Assembly: GCA_013365325.1 (NCBI GenBank) | Contig: JABVXV010000112.1 | Coordinates: 62,001-126,000, forward strand | Length of the DNA stretch: 64,000 nt | From: Dipetalonema caudispina | Lineage: Eukaryota > Nematoda > Chromadorea > Rhabditida > Onchocercidae | Reading direction: 5' to 3' | Shown: in pieces, positions 26,164-38,617 of the stretch | Layout: each line of letters starts with the position of its first letter | How positions within the stretch are numbered: the stretch's first letter is position 1 | Notes under the pieces: generated by a model | What the model was told of the DNA's origin: nothing | Database searches by the model: none | What the model saw: only the letters and a program-made list of their open reading frames with translations | Position numbers and translations under genes: made by a program

Positions 26164-29100
26164 ATGAAGCTATGGAATAAATTATTTTGCGTTCCTCGAA
26201 AAGCCTCAGTGAAATATCTACCAATTATTGGTTTAGAAATACATGCTCAGATAATGACCAGGTTTTTCAATGATCTACTGCTTTTAAAAAGATGGCAATG
26301 TTTGGTAGTGGTGTTACTTGTTCTTATTAAATTATGAGTACGTTAGAAGTATCATCAATTCTTGCACTGGAAAATTGACTTGGTTGTATCATTGGATGCG
26401 ATATGATGGCTTCTTGGACTTTAACTTTTTTAATCCTTAAATTCCAGATGTGGCAGATCGCGAAAGATGAAGGTTTAGAAGTCGGTGTTAAATGTGTAAA
26501 AGTTTAGATAGGATCATGCAGCTGATTAACAAGAGCGGGATAGATCAGAAGCTGTTAAGAGGCAAAAAGATAGATGACAGCCCTAAATAATTTTTAACAC
26601 TTTTCATAGTTGTTCTTAAAAACAAGTTAAGTAGCCGTCGTTATTTACCTATGCTACGTAATGGAATAGTTAACAATTGAATCTCTTGGTCATAAAAATT
26701 GTTATAAGTATAATTTTCAGAACGAAATTATTCTCAGCAGTAGAATTTGATGACGATGCCCATGCAAATTCATCTGTTGCACTATTCGATATGGCAATGC
26801 CTGGTACTCTTCCCGTCCTCAACAAAACTGCCTTAATGGTTAGTATATCCTATTCTTATTTCAGGTTCATGGGTCTGAACTGCACGAATGATAGGTAAAA
26901 GGTTTGTTAGACAAGAGAAATACTACATTAGGTAGAAAAAAGAATATTGTGAATACAATTGAAGAGTATATGAGAATGAATTACAATTACTTGAATGATG
27001 TACTTAAGAGATGAATATTATGCAAAATGTAACTTTAATATTTTCAAATAAAATTCAGATTTATACCCGCAGATAAGGATTTTAAAAGATTAGATAATAC
27101 TGATAAGAAATGTTTATGATTTCTTCCTCACTGATTTTAATACGACTAGTTTTTTGGAAAACACAACAACCCACCAGTTCTCTGTTTTTAGCCCTCGTGG
27201 ATATAATATAAATAAATAAAATAAAATTGAGTCAGTTTAGTTAATGAAATGCAAATAAAATAAAATACAAGCAAGTCTCTTTTAATTTATTTTCATAAAG
27301 TATAAATCCCATATATGATTTCTTATAAGTCTTGTATAAGTTTATAAGTCTCATTTAGAAAGGTATAACAGCGGGTTTGCTGTTAAATTGTACGATACCA
27401 GAAAGATGTCAGTTTGTACGTAAACATTACTTCTATGCTGATATGCCGGCTGGTTATCAGATCACTCAGCAAGACCATCCAGTTGCCCATTCCGGTTTCT
27501 TTGAATTTTACGTCCATTGTAATGATGAGGCAAGTGTTTTTGATTTAATTGTTATTTTTCATTTTTCGGTTTTCCATATGGCATAAATGGTATTTGTTAC
27601 AGTCATTTGTTCCGTATAAAAAACGCGTAAATATTCTAAGAATTCAATTGGAACATGACAGTGGTCGTACAATTCATGATCTTAGTAATAATCGTTCATT
27701 GATCGATCTCAACCGAGCCGGTTAATAGTCTTTTTCGTGCTTCTTTTTTTTTTTTCTCTCTCTCTCTCTTTTTTTTTGTAACACTGCAAAGTTGAAACTA
27801 AATTGTGCTTCTGAAATTTTCAAAGGAATTGTTTTCCAGGAGTTGGATTGTTAGAAATAGTGACTTCGCCAAGCATGAATTCTGCATTAGAAGCTTACTG
27901 CTTCACTGAACAGCTACGTCTCACTCTCATGGAAAATGGTTTATGTGGGGGAGAAATGCAAAGTTAGCATTTCTAATACATCAGAAGTTTCTCTTTGCCA
28001 CTTTCTTGCGATTAGTTAAAGAGAAATTTTTATAAGAAAGAAAAACTGCTTAAAAAAAATAATGTTGAAGAGGCTCAATTTCGAGTGGATGTCAACATTT
28101 CACTCGGCAAAGATAACACTGATGATAAAGGTGTTCGAACAGAGATCAAAAATTTAAATAGCTTACGTATGGTGCATACAGCTATCATCAGTGAAATAAA
28201 TCGACAGTATGAAATCTTAAGAGCCGGAGGCACAGTATTGAATGAAACACGCACTGTTGACCGCGATGGGTCGGTTGTTTACGTTTTTTGACTCTACCGA
28301 AATAATTTTTGGTTGTTTTTCTATCACAAGTCAACTTTTGAAACTATGAAAAGATTTTTAAAAACTACTCGTTACAAATGAAAGATACATTCCAGCAATA
28401 CAATAGCAATGCGTGAAAAAGAAATTGAAACGGATTACCGTTTTATGCCAGAATCGAACCTTCCTCCTGTACACATTAAACAAGAATGGATAGAAAATTG
28501 TCGTCGAATACTTTCAAAACCGCGATATTTGAAGAACATCGAAGAATATGACATGGAGCCGGAAGTTGCACTGCAAATTGCTGTGAGTTATTATTCAACT
28601 TCCACAGGAAATAGAGCCATAATTTCTAACTTCGAAAGGATGTAATCAGCCAAGATCTGGCAAAATAAATGGTGGTAATATTCTGCATTTTCGTTATATT
28701 TGCATTGCGTTTTGACAAAATTATCATGTACATACGTATTTTTCACATATATGGCGGTTTTTATGCCCTAAATTTAAAATGAGGAAAGCTACATCAGTAA
28801 AATACACTTTCAGTTTTAGAGCAAAATTGTTAAAGGCAGATTTTACATGAATTTCGATTTTGTATATGAGTTTTTTTTCCCTTTAGAATCAAAAAACCCT
28901 CGCAGCATTTGTTGAAATGATTTTAAATACATGTGATGATGTTACATTGACTCCGGTATTAGTTGAGTGGACCTATCTGTTGCAAACAATTTGTCGTAAC
29001 TGCAACAAAAAATTTCCTGCATCGCGGTAAGCTTGCCCATTTTTAAATAGAATACTATATTGTATGCTTAATTTCTCTACTCCATTTATTCATAGATTTG

Positions 29101-29692
29101 TCTATATTGGCTCTTTTTAAAATATTTTAAAATATTTTCCTACATATCCAGTTTGTTTCTCTTTTTTTCAGAACGGTTTTCATAAATCATTTCGTGGAAG
29201 TAGTACATCTTTTTCACACTAAACGATTAACCAGGCTGACAACTTTTGATTTATTACGAAGATATATAGAAGCAGAGTTAGACAGATCGCCAACTGAGGT
29301 ATTGATTGGTTTCTCGTGGAATTGTCACAATTCTTCATCATAGGGCAAATACGCCAAAAATGTATTTTAAAAAAGTTTTTTTCTTTTACATTTCCTATGG
29401 AAGAAAGACAAAACGAATATTTTTGTGTTATGAAATTTAAAGAGTCCACTGTAATTGTTTTCAGATTATAAATGAGGAAAATTTATGGCGAATACACGAC
29501 AGAGATGAAATTGTGCATACTGTAGAGAAGGTTATCCATGAAAATGACAAACTTGTTATGAAAATACAGAAAAGTGGAGCAAAAAGACATGTCACTAAAT
29601 TGCGTACAGCTATACTAAATGAATGTAATCGACGAATTGAAGCTGACGAAATAAGTGAAATAATCAAACGAAAGTTTTTACCAGGAAACTAA
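26164..29692 (+). CDS. gatb: Glutamyl-tRNA(Gln) amidotransferase subunit B (mitochondrial)
   Basis: Exons: 26164-26261, 26721-26838, 27359-27529, 27603-27720, 27840-27962, 28071-28269, 28396-28582, 28887-29026, 29172-29298, 29465-29692; 502 residues, the family's usual length. GatB is the kinase/transamidation core of GatCAB, which converts misacylated Glu-tRNA(Gln) to Gln-tRNA(Gln), in mitochondria for animals. Visible signatures are GLEIHAQI (23-30), [45 protein letters not shown] and [12 protein letters not shown], then the GatB/Yqey tail domain. The N-terminus is short, basic and non-acidic ([18 protein letters not shown]), compatible with a minimal mitochondrial targeting peptide. The intron after 27529 has a GC donor. 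The acceptor before 28071 (GTTGAAG) is weak; an AG at 28040 would add ten residues in the same frame. FTSJ1 lies upstream and the zinc-finger gene downstream on the same strand. Confidence 0.93.
27530..27602 (+). other. GC-AG intron in gatB
   Basis: The donor is GAG|GCAAGT and the acceptor GTTACAG|TCA. Using the nearby GT (27534) instead gives a stop codon within six codons, so the GC donor is required for a full-length GatB. Confidence 0.85.
27741..27777 (+). repeat. Pyrimidine tract with (CT)n core in a gatB intron
   Basis: A 37-base stretch of T and CT repeats lies inside the intron before exon 5. It is more than 60 bases upstream of the acceptor, so it is a simple repeat and not the acceptor's own tract. 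Confidence 0.6.
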
Positions 29693-30557
29693 AAGTGCAC
29701 TGAAATGTTTCGTGAAAGAAATTAAGAATTTTGTATAATTTGTTTTGTTTATTGATGAATTCTGTGCTAATTTTTGCCTAATTGTTGCCATAAAAAAGAC
29801 TTTTTTGTAACCTTGGAATGTAACTTATAATATACTGAAATATAAAATGATTCCTTATCTCAGAACTGAATCAGCTTCCTATAATGAAAAATGAAGCTGA
29901 TTGAAAATGGAGAAATTTGATCGGTTATTTTTAAACGTTTTAGTGATCGACGATAAATTCGATTGACAAGGATGAATCTTTTCATTTGTGTGGTGGTGCA
30001 CAAATAGTTTGATAGTAGTACCGCTAGTAGGGCGCTATTGGAATAATGATAGATATGGGTGAAAAGTGAGACAACATGGAGGAGGACAAGATCGATGTGT
30101 CGTTGCCGTATGCTTTTTCCGAGACATGACTATATTCTCAATCCATTTCACGAAGTTGCTTCATGTTCTGCTCCTTACTAAATCTACCACCCATGTATGA
30201 CGAAAAAGCACTCATCTCCTATAGTCTTACTCTTCTTTGTTAGAACTACAACATGAGCTAGCTAGACTGCACTACCCCATCCCAGCACATCAACATGGCA
30301 CATTCAGTGCATGATGGTGCAATATAGCTAGCTTTCACAAATGCAACTATTCCTTTTCAAACCTATCCTACAAGTAATCATTCCTTGTCCACTCTTCCTT
30401 GACAATCTATTCTAAGTATGAAAATGTGCCGTTTAATATCTATTCTAATCCTTTAACAAATAGCTTCAATAAATAAAACTATTTTAAGTTCAGCAACTTA
30501 ACCGATAGGTATTAAATGTAAATTACACTGATAATTTTTTCATTTTCAACATTCTTT

Positions 30558-30570
30558 TCTAATATTTCAG
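30558..30570 (+). promoter_or_regulatory. Putative spliced-leader acceptor of the zinc-finger gene
   Basis: CTAATATTTCAG ends at 30570, 17 bases before the ATG at 30588. The TTTCAG core is an ideal nematode acceptor and no coding exon precedes it. Confidence 0.5.
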
Positions 30571-30587
30571 AAATAACTGACATCTGA

Positions 30588-33500
30588 ATGCTCCTACCAT
30601 GCCTTCTATGTGATCTGCAAATGGACCAGGAACAAACGGGTAATATCGTCGAGTCAGGCTTTCAAACAAATCCTCAACTTCGTGAACATTTGGTAGAATG
30701 TCATGCTAAATTTGTGGCTCGCGCCCTACTCGCTCCTAATGTCACCAACAAAATTCATTTCTGGCTTCTCACCAATATCGCTTATCATTATGAAGTTTCT
30801 TTTTTTTTTTTAAAAAATGTTTTTTCATTTGATCAATAACCGATCGAAGAATAGTATTGCTAAAATGTCGTAAATCGTTTCCAAATAATTACTCCCATTT
30901 GATCCCGCGATATACGGAATATAACATGTAGCGAAGAATTTTGAGAAAGACTTGACTTGTAGCCACAATCCAAAAATGTTTTTCCATTAATTGGTTTCGA
31001 AATTACAACTGTAAAGTACTGCTGAGACATACATTTTCGAGGGTTAAAAAATATTGCGGTGAAAAAAAATATTTGCAGAATGTGGAAGATGACTTTCCTC
31101 ATGATACTTTCGTAGAAACGCCATTAGAATCTACGAAACAATCATTAGTAAGTTCCATTAATATACTCTTTCAACCTTATTTATGTAGACTGCAGCAAGT
31201 AATGTTCAATTCCTTACAGGTATCCCAAGATGATGATAATGATGAGTCTTACTTAAATTCACGAAAACGAAAATCTTCAGAATGTGATAATTCTGAAGAA
31301 GTTGATTTCCAGCCAATAACAAAGCGATCTACAAGTTTTGTGAGAATTTAAAAACTTTTTCTAATTTGTATGAGGTAGAGTTGAGTTATCAATGTTGCAA
31401 TATACCGCATCTTGATATCAATGCTTTTCCTGTTTCTAAGAATCTTTTCATATAAGTAAGTAGTTTGTGAAAAGAAGGAAGAGTGAATGATATGGTCAGC
31501 TTTTGGGAGATATTATCACTTAGCAGATTAGCTATTATAATTCAGACGTTCGAAACTGAATTCTCTGAAATAACGACAACTTCTGGCAATCAACTGAATC
31601 ATGGCCAACAACTACAGAATTCAATATCTCTCCCAAATGGTTCGAAAGCTGTTCGAAAATCAAATTGTCAAGTTTGCCATGTGGACGTATGCACAACAGC
31701 ACGACAACGACATGTTTATCAATTCCATCTTCGAATTTCCAATCTTTTCCAATGTTCGGGTTGTGACTATACAAATAATAATTCAATTTGGGAAATGCGT
31801 AAACATTGTATTGCTATTCATCAAGGCAATGCATATCCTATCAGTAATGAAGAATCTCATAAGCATGAAATACAGGTTATTCATTTTCAATTAAATTTTT
31901 CATTTTCATTTCTCTTCCTGAAAAGATTCTGCTTAATCTGTTATAATAACTTGATGTTGTGCTTTTATATTTATATCATCGGCAAGTTTGCGCCGCAACA
32001 ATACAGCTATAATTGATAAATGTAGAGGAATAGTGTTCAATGTTTGTGTTAAAGTGTGCTAATTAGTCCTTTTCGCTAATTAGGTTACTAGTAATTGTTT
32101 CGGATTTTAACTTTTAATTTTATTTCAACCAATTTCACAATTGAAGCAAATGCAGTATCCGATTATTTCAGAATTGGAATCAGCAATGCTTCCCGGAATG
32201 GAAGCTGAAAAAATCACCGTTATCAAGACAAGAGTTGGAGGTTTGTTGATAAAAAAATATTCCAGCAATTTATCTTTCGAATCCTTTTATTCTACTTTTC
32301 TCTTCTCTTCATCCGGATGAGCTGACCATTTTTTCAGCAAAATAAAATTGTTCTGAAAGAAAGAGGATTAAAAACGGCTAGCTGTGGTACTGTTACGAAG
32401 AATGAGTCTTACGATGAGGTAGATAGTTGTGATATGGATAATGATAATCAGTATGTCATGAGACAATCAGTTGTGGCAGCTGTTATAGATGATCGAACCT
32501 GTCATCTCTGCTGGTAATGATTTTTGGATTGATCTTTACTTAATTCGTTGAAGTGAATTTAAATGTGAGATATTAGCGAAGTTATTGATATTTTTGTAAG
32601 ATATTGATATTTAATTTTTGATTAAAATCTAGTTGAAAATATAAATATGAAATGAATTGAATTATTTACAGGGAAGAATCTCGTTATCCAGGACGTCATA
32701 TAGCTCAGAAACATTTGAAGAAGTCACTTTATCAATGCCCGATATGCAAAGATTTTGGAAGTTACGAAAGTTGTACCGTTACTAAACATATCAACAAAAT
32801 TCATCCGGAACACTGTGACGCTATTCCTATTTCCAATTTGGACCGATATGCTCAGGAAATTCGCGACTTACAGGTAATCATTCATTCCGTACTATGGAAA
32901 ATTTTTTACTCTGATATTTTAGATTGTCAAATACATTTCATCAGGAATTTTTAATCCCTTGAACCGGAAACATCAGTGCCTGTGGTTTATCGTATTCCGG
33001 AGAATATATCACTATCTAATATGCCGGTATTGATAGAAATAAAATATATTGCAGAAGAAATGTTTTCCAAATCGACCAATGAAGCTTGTTCGACCCCATG
33101 TTGGTAATCGTCCGCGGGAGCGTCACATTTGCCAAATTTGTAAAATACAGGTAAAACTCGATTTAGGCATTTAAGAATGTATGTAGTCATTAATTTCTGA
33201 GATATCTCAGGAATACACAGAGCCATTCAGTTATTTATTATTTCATATACAAGATGTTAAATTTCTGTTCAAATTCAAGTCTACATTTCATCTAATACCT
33301 GACGTGTTCTGTGTGTGTGTTCAGGTAGCTCAGTCAGATCGGCAACGGCATGTATATCATCGTCATTTAAAGCAACAGCGTATTTTCGAATGTCCACTTT
33401 GTTCTTTTGCTTCAAATTACGATATCCATCGTGTAAAGTGGCATATTAAATGGATGCATAAAGATGATCCAAACAGAGAGCCGTATTCTCATGAAAATGA

Positions 33501-36500
33501 TTATAAGTAAGAAATTTAAATTTTTGAAATATATATTATCTTGCTACGCTCTTCCTTTGATTGTTTTGTTATTTTTAAAATCATTCAAATTTCATTCATC
33601 ATGTCATACTACAAGCACTAAAGTTTTTCAGAAAATTTAAAGTTTGTTTTGCAATCATTTTGCAATTACAAATTTAAATTTTCAGAGAAGAAATAGATCG
33701 ATTAAACGAACGATGTTTTCCGGGTTGGCAACATAGACGGAAGCAGTTTTGGTGGTTAGACATTGAAGAAACTGATAAACAAAATGTTCAGGTTTTTATG
33801 AAATTCTAAAGATTTCAATCATTTCTTTCTCTTTCTCTTTTTCTTTTATCATAACATCTGGACATTATCGATGTAATTTCCACTTTCTTTTTTATATAAT
33901 ATGATTTGCAGTTAAAGAAAAATGTGGCAACAAAGGTTGAAGAAGGAAAGAAATTAACGGAGGTAGTCATTAGTAAATCATCTGTAGTTCAGGAAGAACC
34001 TCATGAAAAACCGGATGAGTGGACTTGCATGGTTAGCTTTGATTCTATGAAAACATTTCTACTTGTTCTGTCATAAATGATATTGCCAAATTTTTATTAA
34101 TTAAATATTTATCTTTGAGATTTTATCTTTCTTTTTTCAATACTTTCTTTTTCTGGTTTTAATTCATCCGACGTTGAGAGTCTCAGAGTTTATAATTTGA
34201 CTTGTTTTGTCGTTAGTGATATTGAAAAGATGAGAATTGCGGGAATAATATATAGAACTAACTGTATGATCTGATCCATCGAATATTTTCATATTAATCC
34301 TTCCTCTTTTTAAGAGTACCGATTTATGTAAAAAACGTAAATTGAATTAAAAAATTAAATTAAATCTGAAACAGTATGTGAACTATTCTGTATGCTTTTT
34401 GGGAGTAAAATATTGCATAATTTGAAAAATTGAAATGTTTGCAGCTTTGTAAAAAAGAGTTCAAACCTTCATCGAATTTTTTGCGTCATGTAGCGAAGGA
34501 TCACCTCAAGATTTCCCTCTATCAGTGTCCAATATGCAAAAGTCATGGAGGCCAAGATGCCTATGAAATACGATCACATATGCAAAAATTACACGGTGGA
34601 TGTACGCAAGAACCTGTATCGAATATTGAAGAGCACGCAGATGAAATACAGAAAATGTATCAGAAGTGCTTTCCAGGACGGAGGCTTAAAGTAAACATTT
34701 CTGAATGTGGCAAATTGACTAGAATTACCAGAATTTTTAACTTTTCTAATACAATTAAACTTTCAAAATCCTTTGAAATTCTCATCCAATTTTCTCTCAG
34801 AACTTGTGGTCAGAGAAGAAAGCGAGTCAAAATGGGAAGACTTGCGAAGGACTCAAAGTTCAATGTCGCGAATGTGGCCAAGAAATGAAAACTGAAGATC
34901 GCCAGGTATAAAAGCTTTAGGAAAAATTGTTTTCCAATTAACTGTTATTATTTAAAAAGAAATGATATGCTGTAAACTCTAAATTGATTTGTCGAATTTT
35001 TTAAAAAGCTTTTCGCAAAGTTAGCATTTACTTCTAAATAATTCTCAAATTAACTCAACGATTACTCCATTAATTTACAGATTCATGTATACAGACATCA
35101 TCTGAAGGAACCCCGTCTATACCAATGTCCACTTTGCGAATTCTCTCATCACGCTTGTTCATCAGATGTCAAAGCACATATCAAGTTTGTTGCTTTAAAG
35201 CACATACAATTAATCGAAGAATTTGATCATTGTTAAATGTTTGTATTCAACTTAAAGCCTTAAAAATTCAAAAAAAAGTTTTTGAAATTTTCATTCAAAT
35301 TAAGATACGCGCATCGGGATAACGCAGATTTAGCACCTACGGCAAATTTGCTGAAATTCTCCAAAGAAATAGCAATTTGGAATTTGCGTTGTTTCCCGGG
35401 TTGGATCAATCGTCGTTTACCGACTTCTGCACTGGAAGATTTTAATAGGTCACTGCTGCTTTTTTGTTTTTTTTAATTTTCAAATATCATCCAACGAATA
35501 AGATCTATTTTTGAGATTTATATTGAAGTATCTAAAATCTCAATTTTAACCTTCTGTTTTCGTAGATGCCGAGTATGTGATATGGAAGTACGTCAAACTT
35601 CACGTCATATTGCTGAAGTTCACTTGAAAATGTCACTTCATCAGTGTCCGCTTTGTGATTACGGTGCTGCTGAGAGTCGTCTCGTTCGAAGACACATGAA
35701 AAATGGACATAGAAAGAAGGAGATTAAAGTAAGTTATAGCAATCTTAGCTTTATTTCAGAATTCGACACTGCCGCATTCTGTTTGTTTTATAGAATCTCA
35801 TATATTTCCTATAAATTTTTGATGATTTATGAACAAATTATATTTTTATGCCTTGCTAGCCTATTGTTATATGATATAAACAAATGTGAATATGCCTAAG
35901 ATGGGTTTTATAAATGTCAAAAATATTTTAAGGGTCTCGAACCGATAGCTAATGTAGTTGAGCATCGAGTAGCTTTTTCGGAAATGCATGACCGTTGCTT
36001 CCCGGGACGACCGAAACGTTTGTCGAATATTACCATTTCTGATGAAGGGCGAAGAGCGAAGTGCCGTCAATGTGGCGCTACAATTAGTAAGAAACGACGA
36101 TTGACTCATCTATTAGAAAAACATCTTAAAAAAGCTATTTTCAGGTAATAGTTTGATTTGTTGTATGAGAGCTAATAAATAAATTCTTAAATGTAAACTA
36201 TGCAGATTATTAAACAATATTGGGAATTTTTCACTCTCTTAGTCAGTAAGGTAGAAAAATAAAAAAATTAATAATTTGATTTCATTATTTTCTTTTACCA
36301 TTGTTAGATTAAAATCAATGATTAAATAATGATTGCAATCGCGCTCAGAGAACTATTAGTCGATTGTGTATTACACCCTATGCCTCAGTAAAATTCATTT
36401 TCAGTTAATTTCCTCTTTTTAAATTTAGTTTTTCTCTTCTCATTCTTCCTTTCTGCTCCGCTTATGGTATCTGTTATTTTAAGATGTTCGCTGTGTCCAT

Positions 36501-36655
36501 ACGAATCATCCCACGACGAAAGTGCTGTAACTACTCATATCCAAGAGGAACACAACGGACAGGACGGTGTTGTAATTAATGATCTTTTCAAATATAAAAC
36601 AGAAGCAGAAATGATGGCAAAAAGTTGCTTTCTAGATTGGCAATTACTAATTTAA
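30588..36655 (+). CDS. Tandem-module C2H2 zinc-finger protein (unrecognised)
   Basis: Eighteen exons: 30588-30794, 31079-31147, 31220-31339, 31546-31875, 32172-32240, 32338-32513, 32672-32873, 33055-33150, 33325-33506, 33686-33791, 33912-34031, 34445-34690, 34801-34905, 35081-35184, 35305-35448, 35566-35728, 35933-36144, 36484-36655; 940 residues. I do not recognise an orthologue. After an N-terminal C2H2-like unit (CLLC...HLVECH), an acidic stretch and a basic SRKRKSS (likely nuclear signal), seven modules follow, with first Cys at 173, 320, 417, 558, 663, 760 and 857. Each has finger 1 (C-x2-C-x9 to x12-H-x4-H), finger 2 (C-x2-C-x13-H-x4-H, x12 once) and a helical linker ending in CFPGW/R or a variant. 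Nucleic-acid binding is likely from the fingers; the target is unknown. The end of exon 1 is uncertain: AAT|GTCACC upstream is also in phase. Confidence 0.8.
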
Positions 36656-36712
36656 CCCTCGCTGTACTTCATCTTTTGAATTGCCATCGAATTCCCATAC
36701 GCATTGATTATG

Positions 36713-36718
36713 AATAAA
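36713..36718 (+). terminator. Poly(A) signal of the zinc-finger gene
   Basis: An AATAAA lies 58 bases past the stop codon at 36655, a normal spacing for a nematode 3' UTR. Confidence 0.55.
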
Positions 36719-38587
36719 TTGGGATTTTCAAAAATTTTCTGAAATTTAAATTGAAAGGATCTCAAGAAAAGAAATTTTCGCTAATATATTTTCATATAAA
36801 AAAAAGGTAATGTACAAATCAATACAGATATATGCAATTTATCGAGAAATAAATGGGGATCATGAGAACTGAAACCAGAAAGTAGCGTAACCGGACGTTA
36901 TCCTCCTTTCATCTCTTATACGTCAGATGTGCAACTTTTACAATCTAATGTTTCTCCTGGCTATCCACTATTGTTGAAAAATTACTTTTTCATTTAAGAT
37001 TATTCAAATATATCTGCTAAATATTGGACCTTTTCTTTATTTCCATTACTTCATTTTCACATAAACATTCCAAACAATCAAATTTTGCTTTTTTTTTAAA
37101 AAAAATAATTTCATTACGATACTATCATGAAATCATAAGATACGCAAAATTTGGTTGTTTACTGAATTTTACCGAAAGAAGGCTGATATTTATCAGTATT
37201 TAATTTTAGCCGATCATTGATCTCGGTATTATGCTTATGATTTTTTGGCCAAGTATGAATAAAGATTTAATATTTGGCTTTATTTTTTTTGCAAATATAA
37301 CTTATCACGCTAATAATCTGTAACGATTCAAGGTATAAATGAAAGTAAAAAAAAAAAAACAGTAAAATATTAGCAGAGATTTTGGTTCCCTCAAAGAGCA
37401 ATCTCTAATTTTAATTTACCCCAAGATAGACTTTTGGTACTTAAAAGGTTATTACTTACATAATTGATTTATTTATTTTTAATTTTATTTGGATAAGATT
37501 TTTTTACAATTGAAATATTCCATTTTTTTAAAAAAATACATCTGGATTAGAATTAAAAAATAATTTAATTGAAAAGTAAATTATTAAGGGAATAAAATTG
37601 TCAAAATTAAATGTTAATTTTTTGTTTGGAAGAGTAAATGAGTTTTCAGGAGAGGATAACAACATCAAAATAAACAATCATATGTTAGCCGCCGTTTTGG
37701 CACATATATCATCGTAACAAATAATTGAGGAATGAGTATGAAGTTGAGAGGAGGAAGATATCAATGTTTAGTTGTGGAAAATATTCAATGAGAATGGAGA
37801 AGAAAAGAAGATAATGGGGCGGTGCAGGAGTTTTGATATATCCTCCGGGTAAGTAAGTCATCGCTTATCCCTCCAGATGGTTACCAGAAGACGGTCTAAT
37901 AGGCGTAAGGTATTTCTTTTTTCTTATCTTTTTCATTGATATTTGAAGTTAACATCAAAGCTTTCCTCACGAAATGTAACCAAAAATGAGTGAATCTAAT
38001 TTATCCCTAAACTATTCTTAAAACGATGGAAAAATATATTTTTTACTCACTGATTTTTCTGCCAATTTTATGCTATTATCTTTACGATAATAATTGTCAT
38101 TTCTGTCATTCACTGTCACATTGCTTTTCCACAACAACAAAGCAATAATTTATACAATTCATTTACATTCAGCTTTTGCGCAAATTCTTTGAATTGCAAA
38201 AATATTCAGAGAACTGTATCGAGAAGTTGATTTTCCTTCTTGGACGAAAATTCCCACTGCATGCTGCATTTTAACAATTTATTGTTCATTAAAATTTGCC
38301 CAGTTATTGTAGAATTCTACTCCTAAATTTCAGAAATCAATCTTACTCTCTATGATAAACTCATGAAATTCTAATAATTTTGACATGCATTTCAAATTTA
38401 ACTCCTAAAACTATATCGATAATCAGGACTTATTCAAACACTTCTGAGATTTTTGACAACAAGATTAGAAATTTTCAAGATTTTCTCTTGAATAAAAATG
38501 TTATGTGAAAGATTAACCGCTTGCATATTTTTCACTTGTCTATTTTATCTCATTTATAAGTCATTTTATAGTTTTAAGTTCTTTTAA
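36719..38587. other. Intergenic region upstream of hlh-8
   Basis: About 1.9 kb with no supportable gene. It is the likely promoter region of hlh-8. It has a short poly(A) run at about 37350-37361 and AT-rich low-complexity patches. A good donor context (GGGTAAGTAAG, near 37857) follows a short ATG frame at 37814, but that frame does not join in phase with the bHLH exon. Confidence 0.5.
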
Positions 38588-38617
38588 GGGTTATCTCTTC
38601 CTAAATGTTAATTATTA

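Noticed and set aside
37814..37858. Short ATG frame ending in a strong donor (GGGTAAGTAAG), considered as the first exon of hlh-8.
   Set aside because: It ends in phase 2, while the bHLH exon at 38705 needs phase 0. Other frames hit stops.
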